From: Amycolatopsis azurea DSM 43854
GTDB lineage: Bacteria; Actinomycetota; Actinomycetes; Mycobacteriales; Pseudonocardiaceae
Assembly: GCF_001995215.1 (NCBI RefSeq)
Contig: NZ_MUXN01000025.1
Coordinates: forward strand, 124,001 to 188,000
DNA length: 64,000 nucleotides
Direction of reading: 5' to 3'
Of the stretch, positions 16,113-23,922 are shown piece by piece (the first letter of the stretch is position 1; the number at the start of each line of letters is the position of its first letter). The notes under the pieces are model-generated. The model was not told where the DNA came from, did not search any database, and was given only the letters and a program-made list of their open reading frames with translations. The position numbers and the translations under genes are program-made.

Positions 16113-17189
16113 TCACGCGAGTGCGGTCCGCCGGGCGGCGGCCGCGCCGGCGAGGGTTTCGAGAACCTCCTGGGTCGCGGCGATGTCGATGCAGGCGTCC
16201 GTGATCGACTGCCCGTAGGTGAGCGGCCGGTCGGGGTGGAGGTCCTGGCGGCCCGCCTGGAGGTTGGATTCCAGCATGACGCCGACGATCCCGCGCTGAC
16301 CGTTCCGGACCTGCTCGGCGATCTGTTCGGCGACGACGGCCTGCCGCAGGTGGTCCTTGCGGCTGTTGTCGTGGCTGGCGTCGATCACGACGCGGCGGGG
16401 CAGACCGGCGTTCTGCAAAGTGGTGAGCGTCGCGCGGACGGACGCCGGGTTGTGGTTCGGTGCGCTGTTGCCCCCGCGCAGGACGACGTGACAGTCCGGA
16501 TTGCCGACGGTGTGCAGGATCGCGGGCAGGCCGCTGGGGTCGACGCCGGGGACGACGTGGCGTGCCTCGGCGGCGCGGATGGCGTCGACGGCGACGGTGA
16601 CATCGCCGTCACGCCGGTTCTTGAAGCCGACGGGCATCGACAGACCGCTGGCCAGCATCCGGTGGTTCTGGCTTTCCACCGTCCGGGCGCCGATCGCGCC
16701 CCAGGAGACGGTGTCGGCGAGATAGGCCGGAATGGTGGTGTCCAGCCACTCGCACGCGGCGGGCAGGCCGCCCTCGGCGAGTTCGAGAAGAAGGTCCCTG
16801 GCGATGCGCAGCCCGCGGTTGACGTCGCCGGTGCCGTCGAGGTGCGGGTCGTTGATGAGCCCTTTCCAGCCACCGACCGTGCGGGGCTTTTCGAAATAGA
16901 CCCGCATGACGATCAGCAGGTCGTTGACGAATCGGCCGGCGAGGGCGGCGAGGCGGTCGGCGTATTCGAGTGCCGCGGCGGGATCGTGGATGGAACAGGG
17001 ACCGGCGATCACGAGCAGCCGGTCGTCCGTGCCGTCGAGAACGCGGACGACGTTTTCGCGCCCCTGTCGCACCGTGTCGGCCGCGGTGGCGCTGAGCGGG
17101 AGTTCGTGGTGCAGCAGGGCGGGGGTGACCAACGGGACCAGGCGGTCGATGCGCTGGTTGTCGAGATCGACGGCGGCGATGGTTGTCAT
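16113..17189 (-). CDS. dahp: 3-deoxy-7-phosphoheptulonate (DAHP) synthase, class I
   Basis: 358 residues from the ATG at 17189. Class I (AroF/G/H) motifs are clear: LVIAGPCSIHD, KPRTVGGWKGLINDP, GARTVESQNHRMLASGLSMP, VGFKNRRDGD, and a metal-ligand region DASHDNSRK. It condenses PEP and erythrose 4-phosphate at the entry of the shikimate pathway. In glycopeptide clusters an extra DAHP synthase boosts Tyr and 4-hydroxyphenylpyruvate supply for Hpg and Bht. It is separated by 216 nt from dpgD and is the outermost cluster gene on this side. Whether it is feedback resistant cannot be judged by eye. Confidence 0.93.
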   Translation of the reverse strand: MTTIAAVDLDNQRIDRLVPLVTPALLHHELPLSATAADTVRQGRENVVRVLDGTDDRLLVIAGPCSIHDPAAALEYADRLAALAGRFVNDLLIVMRVYFEKPRTVGGWKGLINDPHLDGTGDVNRGLRIARDLLLELAEGGLPAACEWLDTTIPAYLADTVSWGAIGARTVESQNHRMLASGLSMPVGFKNRRDGDVTVAVDAIRAAEARHVVPGVDPSGLPAILHTVGNPDCHVVLRGGNSAPNHNPASVRATLTTLQNAGLPRRVVIDASHDNSRKDHLRQAVVAEQIAEQVRNGQRGIVGVMLESNLQAGRQDLHPDRPLTYGQSITDACIDIAATQEVLETLAGAAAARRTALA

Positions 17190-17405
17190 CACAGGTATCC
17201 AGGATTTCTGCCGGCACCGGGCAAGGGGAAAGCCGGGGTTTCCCCGGCCGGGGCGGCGGTCTCGGGTGAACGATGAAGCAGCTCGGGAAAAGCCCGGCAT
17301 CGCTTGGCGCGAGGAGATTTTCCGGTGATTTCTCTTACTTCGAAATCTCCCACCATCCGGCACGTAAAACAACGGAAAAAGCGCCGTCCAACCCGATCGG
17401 GAAAG
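17190..17405. other. Leader region of the DAHP synthase gene
   Basis: 216 bp between dpgD and the DAHP synthase gene. It contains a GC hairpin (GCCGGGG-TTT-CCCCGGC, 17232-17248) and a wider inverted pair GGAGATTT / AAATCTCC about 17310-17350, then an A-rich tract. The first could end dpgD transcription or act in the DAHP synthase leader; no aromatic-rich leader peptide was found. Confidence 0.45.
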
Positions 17406-18203
17406 CTATCGCCCGGTCCAGATCGGATCCCGTTTCTCGGCGAAGGCGCGGGCGCCTTCGGTCGCGTCCGCGCTCCGCCGCCGTCGTTCTTCCCATGGAT
17501 ACGAGGCTTTGAACGCCTCTTCCAGCGGGAGGTCCAGCGATCGCAGCGCTGCCTCCTTGATCGCGCGGACCGAAAGCGGGGCGGCACGCACGAGACTGTC
17601 CGTCCATTCGGCGACACACCGGTCCAGCTCGCCGAAAGGGACGACCTCGTTCACGAGTCCGTACCGGAGCGCGGTCGCCGCGTCCATCCGGCGGCCGGTC
17701 AGCAGATATCCCATCGCCACTTTCTGCGGCAGCTGACGCGGCAACCGGAACACTCCCCCGGCGCCGGCGATCAGGCCGAGCCGGACTTCCGGGAGCGCGA
17801 AGACCGCGTCCTCGGAGACGATGGCAATGTCGCACGCCAGCATCAGTTCGAAACCGCCGCCCAGCGCGTAGCCGTGCACGCGGGCGACCACCGGTTTGGA
17901 CAGGGTGAACCGGTCGGTCAGCCGCGGATGCCCCGGCTGACCGGCGCTGCCGAACGTCGAGGCCTCCACACCGTCCTCGGTGAGCCGCGCGCGTTCCTTG
18001 AGGTCCTGGCCGACCGAGAAAGCGCGGTCCCCCGCGCCGGTCAGGACGACGGCCCTGATGTCGTCGTCGGCCTCGACGTCGTCCCAGATCCCGGCGAGTT
18101 CCGCGTGCATCCGCCGGTCCATCGCGTTCAGCACGTCGGGCCGGTCCATCGTCACGTGGGCGACGTGGTCCTTCTTTTCGTAGCGCACCCGGTTCTCGCT
18201 CAT
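17406..18203 (-). CDS. dpgD: Enoyl-CoA hydratase/isomerase family protein DpgD
   Basis: 265 residues from the ATG at 18203, overlapping the dpgC stop by ATGA. It has the crotonase fold: HVTMDRPDVLNAMDRRM, AFSVGQDLKE (first oxyanion loop), HGYALGGGFELMLACDIAIV (second oxyanion glycine) and ALPEVRLGLIAGAGG. In glycopeptide pathways DpgD assists DpgA/DpgB in converting the malonyl-CoA-derived polyketide to 3,5-dihydroxyphenylacetyl-CoA. Last gene of the tightly coupled dpgABCD run. Confidence 0.93.
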   Translation of the reverse strand: MSENRVRYEKKDHVAHVTMDRPDVLNAMDRRMHAELAGIWDDVEADDDIRAVVLTGAGDRAFSVGQDLKERARLTEDGVEASTFGSAGQPGHPRLTDRFTLSKPVVARVHGYALGGGFELMLACDIAIVSEDAVFALPEVRLGLIAGAGGVFRLPRQLPQKVAMGYLLTGRRMDAATALRYGLVNEVVPFGELDRCVAEWTDSLVRAAPLSVRAIKEAALRSLDLPLEEAFKASYPWEERRRRSADATEGARAFAEKRDPIWTGR

Positions 18204-19414
18204 CGCGCACCCACCGCGAAACCGTCCACCTTGCCGATCACGTCCGCGCCGTAGATGCGCAAAGCCTGCTGTAGCGCGAATTCGGCGATGTACCGGCGGA
18301 ATTCCTCCGGCGGCTCCTCGGCCAGATTCAGCATGCGCCGGTTGGCCACCACGGCTTCCCCGTCGAGCCGGGCCAGCGCGCGGTCGATCGCCGCGTCCAT
18401 CTCCTCCGGCGGGACGACCTCGTCGACGATGGAGCGGGCGTCCGGCTCGTCCGCCCGGAGCCTGCGCCCACCGAGGATCACCTGCCGGGCCACGCGCGGT
18501 CCGGCGATCCGGGAAAGCCGGAAGTTCGACACCCCGGGGATGATCCCCTCCTTCGCCGCGGGCAGGCTGAGGTACGCGTCCGACGCCGCCAGCACGTGAT
18601 CGAAGACCAGCAGGAGCTGGGTCCCGCCGCCGATGGCGAAGGAATCGACGGCCGCCGTCCACGGCTTGTCGGTCAGCCGGGAATGCCAGGCGCCGTCCGT
18701 GAGCAGCCCGCGGAAGATCTTCTGGATGTAGCCGGTTTCCCGCCGCAGCAGGAAATCGACGAGCGGGATGGCACCGGAGCTGAGCTTCTTGAGGTTGATC
18801 CCCGCACAGAACACCCGGCGTCCCAGGTAGCGGGGATGGCTCATCACCCCGCCTCGCAACAGTCCACTTCGGACCGAAGGGTCGAGAAGCGTCAGATCGA
18901 CGGCGGTCTCCATGTCGTCGACCTGCTGGGCGTCCTCGGCGTTCAGGCAATCGTCCCGGCACAGGGTCAGATGCGCGACGCCGTCACGGCGCTCCAGCCG
19001 GACGGCCTCCATCTCGACGACGCCCGTCTCGATGAACCCGGGCAGCAGCTCCAGCGCCCTGGCGGTGGGCCTGAGCATGGCGTCGAGCAGATGCGGACCG
19101 GCTTTCGGGGCACGCAGGATTCCGCGCAGGAAGATCCCCTGGTCGATCTCGCGCCCCACTTTGTCCGCCTGGGGCAGGGAATCCTCGGCGGCCATCTGCT
19201 CTTCCGACGGCACCAGGCCGGGATGGGCGACGGCCGCGGCACGGACGAGTTCGTCCATCCGCAGGTATCGCGTCCGGCCGTCGGTGAGTCCGTCGTAGAT
19301 CTCTTCGGCGTGCGCTTCGACGAGGGCCGTGCGCAGCGCGCGGATCTCGTCGTCGACCCGGTGGGCCTCCCCCGCCAGGGCTCGGAGATCGAGCCCTGGC
19401 GCGAGTGTCGTCAC
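18200..19414 (-). CDS. dpgC: 3,5-dihydroxyphenylacetyl-CoA 1,2-dioxygenase DpgC
   Basis: 404 residues from a GTG at 19414 that overlaps the dpgB stop (GTGA). The C-terminal two thirds are crotonase-like (RVFCAGINLKKLSSG, DSFAIGGGTQLLLVFDHVLA, PAAKEGIIPGVSNFRLSR) with an extra N-terminal helical region, the architecture of DpgC. The family uses O2 without metal or cofactor to turn DPA-CoA into 3,5-dihydroxyphenylglyoxylate and free CoA. It is slightly shorter than the DpgC proteins I recall (about 430-440), so the true start could lie upstream within dpgB. Confidence 0.92.
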   Translation of the reverse strand: MTTLAPGLDLRALAGEAHRVDDEIRALRTALVEAHAEEIYDGLTDGRTRYLRMDELVRAAAVAHPGLVPSEEQMAAEDSLPQADKVGREIDQGIFLRGILRAPKAGPHLLDAMLRPTARALELLPGFIETGVVEMEAVRLERRDGVAHLTLCRDDCLNAEDAQQVDDMETAVDLTLLDPSVRSGLLRGGVMSHPRYLGRRVFCAGINLKKLSSGAIPLVDFLLRRETGYIQKIFRGLLTDGAWHSRLTDKPWTAAVDSFAIGGGTQLLLVFDHVLAASDAYLSLPAAKEGIIPGVSNFRLSRIAGPRVARQVILGGRRLRADEPDARSIVDEVVPPEEMDAAIDRALARLDGEAVVANRRMLNLAEEPPEEFRRYIAEFALQQALRIYGADVIGKVDGFAVGAR

Positions 19415-20073
19415 GACTTGGCTTCCCGCCGCAGGGCCCGGTCGGCCGCGGCCAGGTGGGAACCGAGCGCCTCCTCGAAGGTGGTCGAGCCCGCTTCGAA
19501 GATCAGCTGACGGCGGATCGCCGTCTCGGCGCCGTCCGCGACGCCGGCCAGCTCTGCCAGCGTCTTCGCCGGATCTTCGGACACCTCGTCGACGAGGTCG
19601 AGGGCGAGCGCGCGGCCGGTCTCGATCGGCGTCCCCAGCAGCACGGCCCGCCGGATGCCCGCCGCACCCGCCTGTTTGGTGAGGCGGTACACGGTCATCC
19701 CCGGCCAGGTGCCGCCGCCCGCACTGGAAAGCCGCAACCGGGTGCCCGGTTCGGCGATCCGGATGTCGGCGGCGAGCAGGAGGTCCAGTGCCATTCCGGC
19801 GCATTCGCCCGACGCCACCGCGGCGGTGAGCCTGCCGAGCCGTTCGAACCGGCGGACGACCCGTTCCCATTTGGACACCAGGCCGACCGTCAGCCCCTTC
19901 GCCCAGTCGGCGGGCGGAGCGCCCGTGACGTGGACGGTGACCGGTCCCGGCTCACGCCGGTCTTCGGCACGGTCGCAGAGGGCGTCGATCTCCTCGACCG
20001 CCGCGATCGACAGCGGTCGGGAGCCGTCGAACCGCAGCACCAGGTCGCCCGTGATCTCGTTACGCGTCACCAT
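19411..20073 (-). CDS. dpgB: Enoyl-CoA hydratase-like DpgB
   Basis: 220 residues from the ATG at 20073, which overlaps the end of dpgA. It is a short crotonase-fold protein (VTVHVTGAPPADWAKGLTVG, ASGECAGMALDLLLAADIRI, RLSSAGGGTWPGMTVYRLTK). DpgB stimulates the type III PKS DpgA and, with DpgD, dehydrates and aromatises the product to 3,5-dihydroxyphenylacetyl-CoA. Coupled on both sides by overlaps. Confidence 0.92.
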   Translation of the reverse strand: MVTRNEITGDLVLRFDGSRPLSIAAVEEIDALCDRAEDRREPGPVTVHVTGAPPADWAKGLTVGLVSKWERVVRRFERLGRLTAAVASGECAGMALDLLLAADIRIAEPGTRLRLSSAGGGTWPGMTVYRLTKQAGAAGIRRAVLLGTPIETGRALALDLVDEVSEDPAKTLAELAGVADGAETAIRRQLIFEAGSTTFEEALGSHLAAADRALRREAKS

Positions 20074-21167
20074 TGAATAAGCGCCATTTCGATAGTGGAG
20101 CCGGGCCCCATGGTCATGAGCACGCCGTAGTCCCCGGGGTTGGCGACCTCTTCGTCGGCGAGCCGCTCGTAGGAGAAGAGGAAGGAGCCGCTGGAAAGGT
20201 TCCCGTAGTCGCGCAGCACACCGGTGGTGTGGCGGACGTCGTACCGGCTCAGACCGAGGTTCACGACGACCGCGTCGATCACCTTCTTGCCGCCGGAGTG
20301 CACCAGCCAGTGGCCGATGTCGCTGCGGCGCAAGCCGGTTCCGGCCAGCAGCCGGTCTATGACGATTTCGGCGTGCGCGCCGACCACGTAGGGAATCTGC
20401 GGGTCGAGGAAGAAACTGAACCGGTCCTGGTCACGGTCCCAGTCGTACCGCATCGCTTCGACCGCGTCGGTGATGATGTAACTGGCGAATTTCAGGACGC
20501 GCGGACCCGGCACGCGCCCGTCGCCGGAGATGACGGCCAGCGCCGCCGAGCCGTCGCCGAACAGGCTGTTGACCACCGCGGTCCGCATGGTTCCGTCCAG
20601 GGCGTAGGCGGCAGAGCACGCCTCGCTGCACAGGACGACGCCGAGTTCCCCCGGATGCGCCGCCGACCAGCCCGCGACCACGTTGAGCGCGTTGAGACCG
20701 GCGTTGCAGCCCATGCCCACGATGTCGGACCGGCTGCAATGCGGGTCGATGCCCAGTTCGCGGATGATCAGCGCGCTGAGACCGGGGGTGAGGAACCCGG
20801 TCGAGGTGACGCAGCACAGGTGACGCAGGTCCGAAAGCGTCGCGCCCGCCGACTTCAGACAGGCCTCCAGCGCCCGGCATCCCATGTCGACGGCGATCTT
20901 CTTGTGCTTGTCGAGGAGGTCACCCTGCGGTTCGGACACGCGTCCGCCGTCCGGGTCTTCCGGCGGAAGGGTGAGGAAGCGCCGGTCGATGGCGCTGTTC
21001 AGGAAGACCGACCGGATCTTCGGATCCTCGACGTCGAGGATTTCGAGGAGTTCGGACTGCGAATAGGACGACGCGGAGACCGCGGTGCCCACGCCGGCGA
21101 ACCGGGTGATCTCGGTCAGGCCGCGGAAAACGGACAGTTCTTCGGCGGGTTCGACGATGGCGGTCAT
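20067..21167 (-). CDS. dpgA: Type III polyketide synthase DpgA (3,5-dihydroxyphenylacetyl-CoA synthase)
   Basis: 366 residues from the ATG at 21167. Chalcone-synthase-like: catalytic Cys in DIVGMGCNAGLNALNV, His in HWLVHSGGKKVIDAV, Asn in DYGNLSSGSF. It condenses four malonyl-CoA toward 3,5-dihydroxyphenylacetyl-CoA, the precursor of Dpg for residues 3 and 7 of the peptide. First structural gene of dpgABCD. Its start overlaps by ATGA the stop of a 22-codon leader ORF that has its own ribosome site, so dpgA is probably translated by coupling. Confidence 0.95.
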   Translation of the reverse strand: MTAIVEPAEELSVFRGLTEITRFAGVGTAVSASSYSQSELLEILDVEDPKIRSVFLNSAIDRRFLTLPPEDPDGGRVSEPQGDLLDKHKKIAVDMGCRALEACLKSAGATLSDLRHLCCVTSTGFLTPGLSALIIRELGIDPHCSRSDIVGMGCNAGLNALNVVAGWSAAHPGELGVVLCSEACSAAYALDGTMRTAVVNSLFGDGSAALAVISGDGRVPGPRVLKFASYIITDAVEAMRYDWDRDQDRFSFFLDPQIPYVVGAHAEIVIDRLLAGTGLRRSDIGHWLVHSGGKKVIDAVVVNLGLSRYDVRHTTGVLRDYGNLSSGSFLFSYERLADEEVANPGDYGVLMTMGPGSTIEMALIQW

Positions 21168-21232
21168 CGGTACATCCACCCCCAGGTTCTGAGCTTGCTA
21201 CGGAGCAGCTGCTTGAACGGCGCAGCGCGCAT
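21164..21232 (-). CDS. 22-codon leader ORF coupled to dpgA
   Basis: ATG at 21232 preceded by AAAGGTGG about 5 nt upstream, TGA at 21166-21164 sharing bases with the dpgA ATG. The predicted peptide is basic and ends in an aromatic run (starts MRAAPFKQLL, ends LRTWGWMYR). dpgA itself has only a GGGGGTGG about 9 nt before its start, inside the leader. Ribosome delivery to dpgA by termination-reinitiation, or attenuation sensing aromatic supply, are both possible. It could also be a chance ORF. Confidence 0.5.
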   Translation of the reverse strand: MRAAPFKQLLRSKLRTWGWMYR

Positions 21233-21357
21233 GGATCCCACCTTTCGCGGAACTGGTGTGAACATTTCGAAATTAGGCTTCGCCGATCGTGACGGTCAAC
21301 GCGTCCAAGGCAGGAAACCGTTATGGGCAAGGAGAATCACAATTCGTCACGGACGCT

Positions 21358-22155
21358 TCAGCGCGAGCTGCTGGTCTGCATCCGGTTGATGTCACTGAGC
21401 CAGCGTTCGCGGTCGGTGACGCGCTGGGCCGCGTGGTCGGCGACCTCGGGATGCGGGAGGACCAGGAACCGGTCCGCCGCGATGCTTTCGAACAACGCGT
21501 CCGCCACCTTCTCGGGTCCGATGGCGGTCGAAAGCAGTTGCAGTTCGGCGGATTCGAGCTCCGCTTCGTACGCTTCGGTGCGCACGGCACGGGGGCAGAT
21601 CGCGTGCACGTGGATGCCGAGGTGCCGGTAGGTCACCGACAGCCATTCGGCGAACGCGAGCGACGCGTGTTTGGAGACCGCGTACGGCGCGGATCCGATC
21701 AGGGTCAGCAGAGCCGCCGACGAGGCCACCGAGACGAACCGGCCCCGTCCTCGCTCCAGCCATTCGGGCACCAGGTCGCGGGCGGCGTGCACATGCGCCA
21801 TGACGTTGACGTCCCAGGACGTCGTCCAGTCGTCGTCGGAGGCTTCGGGGCCGCCGGTCTTCAAAACACCGGCATTGGCGCAGTAGACGTCGACGGGCCC
21901 GCCCAGCAGTTCGCGCGCCGCGGGTACCAGGCGATCCGAAGCGTTGCCGGGCAACGAAAACCCGCCGATCTCGGCGGCGACGGCGGCGGCCCGGTCGGGA
22001 TGCCTGTCGTTGACCACGACCCGCGCGCCCGCTTCGGCGAATCTCCGCGCCAGCGCGGCGCCGATGCCCCGGCCGGCACCGGTGACGACGACCCCGGCGC
22101 CGCGCAGTGCGGCGACGGGATCGTGCCCGCCGTCCCTCTTCGTCTCCGCGATCAT
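21358..22155 (-). CDS. Classical short-chain dehydrogenase/reductase in the sugar cassette
   Basis: 265 residues, start overlapping the epimerase stop (ATGA). It has the SDR signature: TGAGRGIG at 25-32, NAG at 94-96, catalytic Ser about 145, Tyr158 and Lys162 (YAVSK). Its position after 2,3-dehydratase, aminotransferase and 3,5-epimerase genes suggests a sugar ketoreductase. However, the usual 4-ketoreductase (EvaE) of vancosamine-type pathways is an extended NAD-epimerase-type protein, and this one is a classical SDR. It may replace EvaE, or act elsewhere with EvaE outside the window. Confidence 0.8.
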   Translation of the reverse strand: MIAETKRDGGHDPVAALRGAGVVVTGAGRGIGAALARRFAEAGARVVVNDRHPDRAAAVAAEIGGFSLPGNASDRLVPAARELLGGPVDVYCANAGVLKTGGPEASDDDWTTSWDVNVMAHVHAARDLVPEWLERGRGRFVSVASSAALLTLIGSAPYAVSKHASLAFAEWLSVTYRHLGIHVHAICPRAVRTEAYEAELESAELQLLSTAIGPEKVADALFESIAADRFLVLPHPEVADHAAQRVTDRERWLSDINRMQTSSSR

Positions 22156-22784
22156 CGAGCGACGGGGACGGGGGCTTCGGTCAGCCGCCGCTCGAGTTCC
22201 AGGCTGGTGGCGTAGTCCGGCAGGAGCCCCCGCTCCTTCGCCTCGGCGAGGGTGATCGCCACCGTGTCCCGTTCGGACAGGATCGGGTCGACCCCGAGGT
22301 CCCCGAGGCCCAGGTTCAGTTCCAGCGCGGGGTCCAGTACCGAAAGAGCGAGTTCGTTCCGCGGCACATAGGTTCCGGAGATCATGTAAGACATGACGGT
22401 GTCGTCCTCGAGCGCCACGAACGCGTGGCCGAGCCCGACGGGGAAGTACATCGTCCGGTGCGTCTCCTGGTCCATCAGGACGACGTCGGTCTTGCCGAAC
22501 GTGGGCGAGCCGACCCGGATGTCGACCACGATGTCCAGCGCCTTGCCGCGCGCGCAGTAGACGTACTTCGCGACACCGGGCGGCGTCACGGTGTAATGGA
22601 CGCCCCGCATGACACCGCGCTTGGACACGCTGTGGTTCGTCTGCGCCACCCGGAACAGCGGGGCGCCGTTGGCCTCGACGAAGGCCTCCTCCTGATACGG
22701 CGAGAGGAACATGCCCCGGTCGTCGGGGAAGACGCGAGGAGTGAACTCGATCGCGCCTTCGACGGCGAGTTTGCGTGCTTGCAC
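22152..22784 (-). CDS. evaD: dTDP-4-keto-6-deoxyhexose 3,5-epimerase-like (EvaD type)
   Basis: 210 residues. RmlC-like cupin: AIEFTPRVFPDDRGMFLSPY, GVMRGVHYTV with the catalytic His, VVDIRVGSPTFG, YFPVGLGHAFVALED. In vancosamine/ristosamine pathways EvaD epimerises C5 of the 3-amino-2,3,6-trideoxy-4-ketosugar to the L series. It overlaps the SDR gene by ATGA and follows the aminotransferase after 28 nt. Confidence 0.9.
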   Translation of the reverse strand: MQARKLAVEGAIEFTPRVFPDDRGMFLSPYQEEAFVEANGAPLFRVAQTNHSVSKRGVMRGVHYTVTPPGVAKYVYCARGKALDIVVDIRVGSPTFGKTDVVLMDQETHRTMYFPVGLGHAFVALEDDTVMSYMISGTYVPRNELALSVLDPALELNLGLGDLGVDPILSERDTVAITLAEAKERGLLPDYATSLELERRLTEAPVPVAR

Positions 22785-22812
22785 AGCTTGCTCCTGTGTT
22801 CGGCGTGGTCGG

Positions 22813-23922
22813 TCAGAGACTGGACAGCACTTCGCGGACCGCGTGGATGACCTTGTCCTGCAGGTCGGGGGAAAGCGCGGGATACATCGGCAGCGAGAAG
22901 ATCTCGCCCGCCAGCTTTTCGGTGACCGGGAGCGAGCCCGTCTCGTAGCCGAGGTGGGCGAATCCGGTCATCGTGTGCACCGGCCACGGGTAGCTGATGT
23001 TCAGGTGGATGTCGTAGGCCTTGAGGCGCTCGAGGATCTCGTCGCGCCGCGGGTGCCGGACCACGTAGACGTAGAACACGTGCTCGTTGCCGTCGACGGT
23101 CTTCGGCAGCTTCAGTTCGGTGTCGCCGAGGCCTTCGACATAGCGCTGGGCGACGGCCCGTCGGGCGGCGGTGTAGTCGTCGAGCCGCTTGAGCTTGCGC
23201 CGCAGGATCTCGGCCTGGACCTCGTCCAACCGGCTGTTGTGGGCAGGCGTCTCCACGGTGTAGTAACGCTCTTCCATGCCGTAGTACCGCAGACGGCGCA
23301 GCTTGGCCGCGACGGACTCGTCGGAGGTGATGGCCGCGCCGCCGTCGCCGTACGCGCCGAGCACCTTGGTGGGATAGAACGAGAACGCGGCCACGTCGCC
23401 GGTCGCACCCGCGACGACGCCGTTCTGCCGTGCCCCGTGCGCCTGGGCGCAGTCCTCCAAAATGGACAGTCCGTACTTCGCGGCGAGCCGCCGCAAGGGA
23501 GCCAGATCCACGCACTGCCCGTACAGGTGAACGGGCAGCAGGCATTTGGTTCGCTCGGTGATCGCGGCTTCGACCTGGCCGGTGTCCATCAGGAAGTCGT
23601 CCTCGCGGACGTCGACGAAGACCGGGGTGGCGCCCGTGCCGTCGATGGCGACCACGGTCGGGGCGGCGGTGTTCGAGACCGTGATGACCTCGTCTCCCGG
23701 CCCGACTCCCAAGGCCTGCAAGCCGAGTTTGATCGCGTTCGTCCCGTTGTCGAGACCGACGCACTGCCCGGCCCCGTGGTAGGCGGCGAACTCCGCTTCG
23801 AACCCGCGCAGGCTCGCGCCGAGCACGAGCTGTCCGGAATCGAAGACCGTCTCGACCGCGTTCAGCAGGTCGAGCCGCTCGGCCTGGTATTCGGCCAGGT
23901 AGTCCCAAACACGCGTGGTCAT
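22813..23922 (-). CDS. evaB: dTDP-sugar 3-aminotransferase (DegT/EvaB type)
   Basis: 369 residues, start overlapping the 2,3-dehydratase stop by ATGA. DegT/DnrJ/EryC1 family with PLP Lys186 in SFYPTKVLG, substrate loop VHLYGQCVDL and EDCAQAHGA. EvaB transfers an amino group to C3 of the 2-deoxy-3,4-diketosugar, as needed for ristosamine, actinosamine or vancosamine type sugars. Central gene of the four-gene sugar operon. Confidence 0.92.
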   Translation of the reverse strand: MTTRVWDYLAEYQAERLDLLNAVETVFDSGQLVLGASLRGFEAEFAAYHGAGQCVGLDNGTNAIKLGLQALGVGPGDEVITVSNTAAPTVVAIDGTGATPVFVDVREDDFLMDTGQVEAAITERTKCLLPVHLYGQCVDLAPLRRLAAKYGLSILEDCAQAHGARQNGVVAGATGDVAAFSFYPTKVLGAYGDGGAAITSDESVAAKLRRLRYYGMEERYYTVETPAHNSRLDEVQAEILRRKLKRLDDYTAARRAVAQRYVEGLGDTELKLPKTVDGNEHVFYVYVVRHPRRDEILERLKAYDIHLNISYPWPVHTMTGFAHLGYETGSLPVTEKLAGEIFSLPMYPALSPDLQDKVIHAVREVLSSL

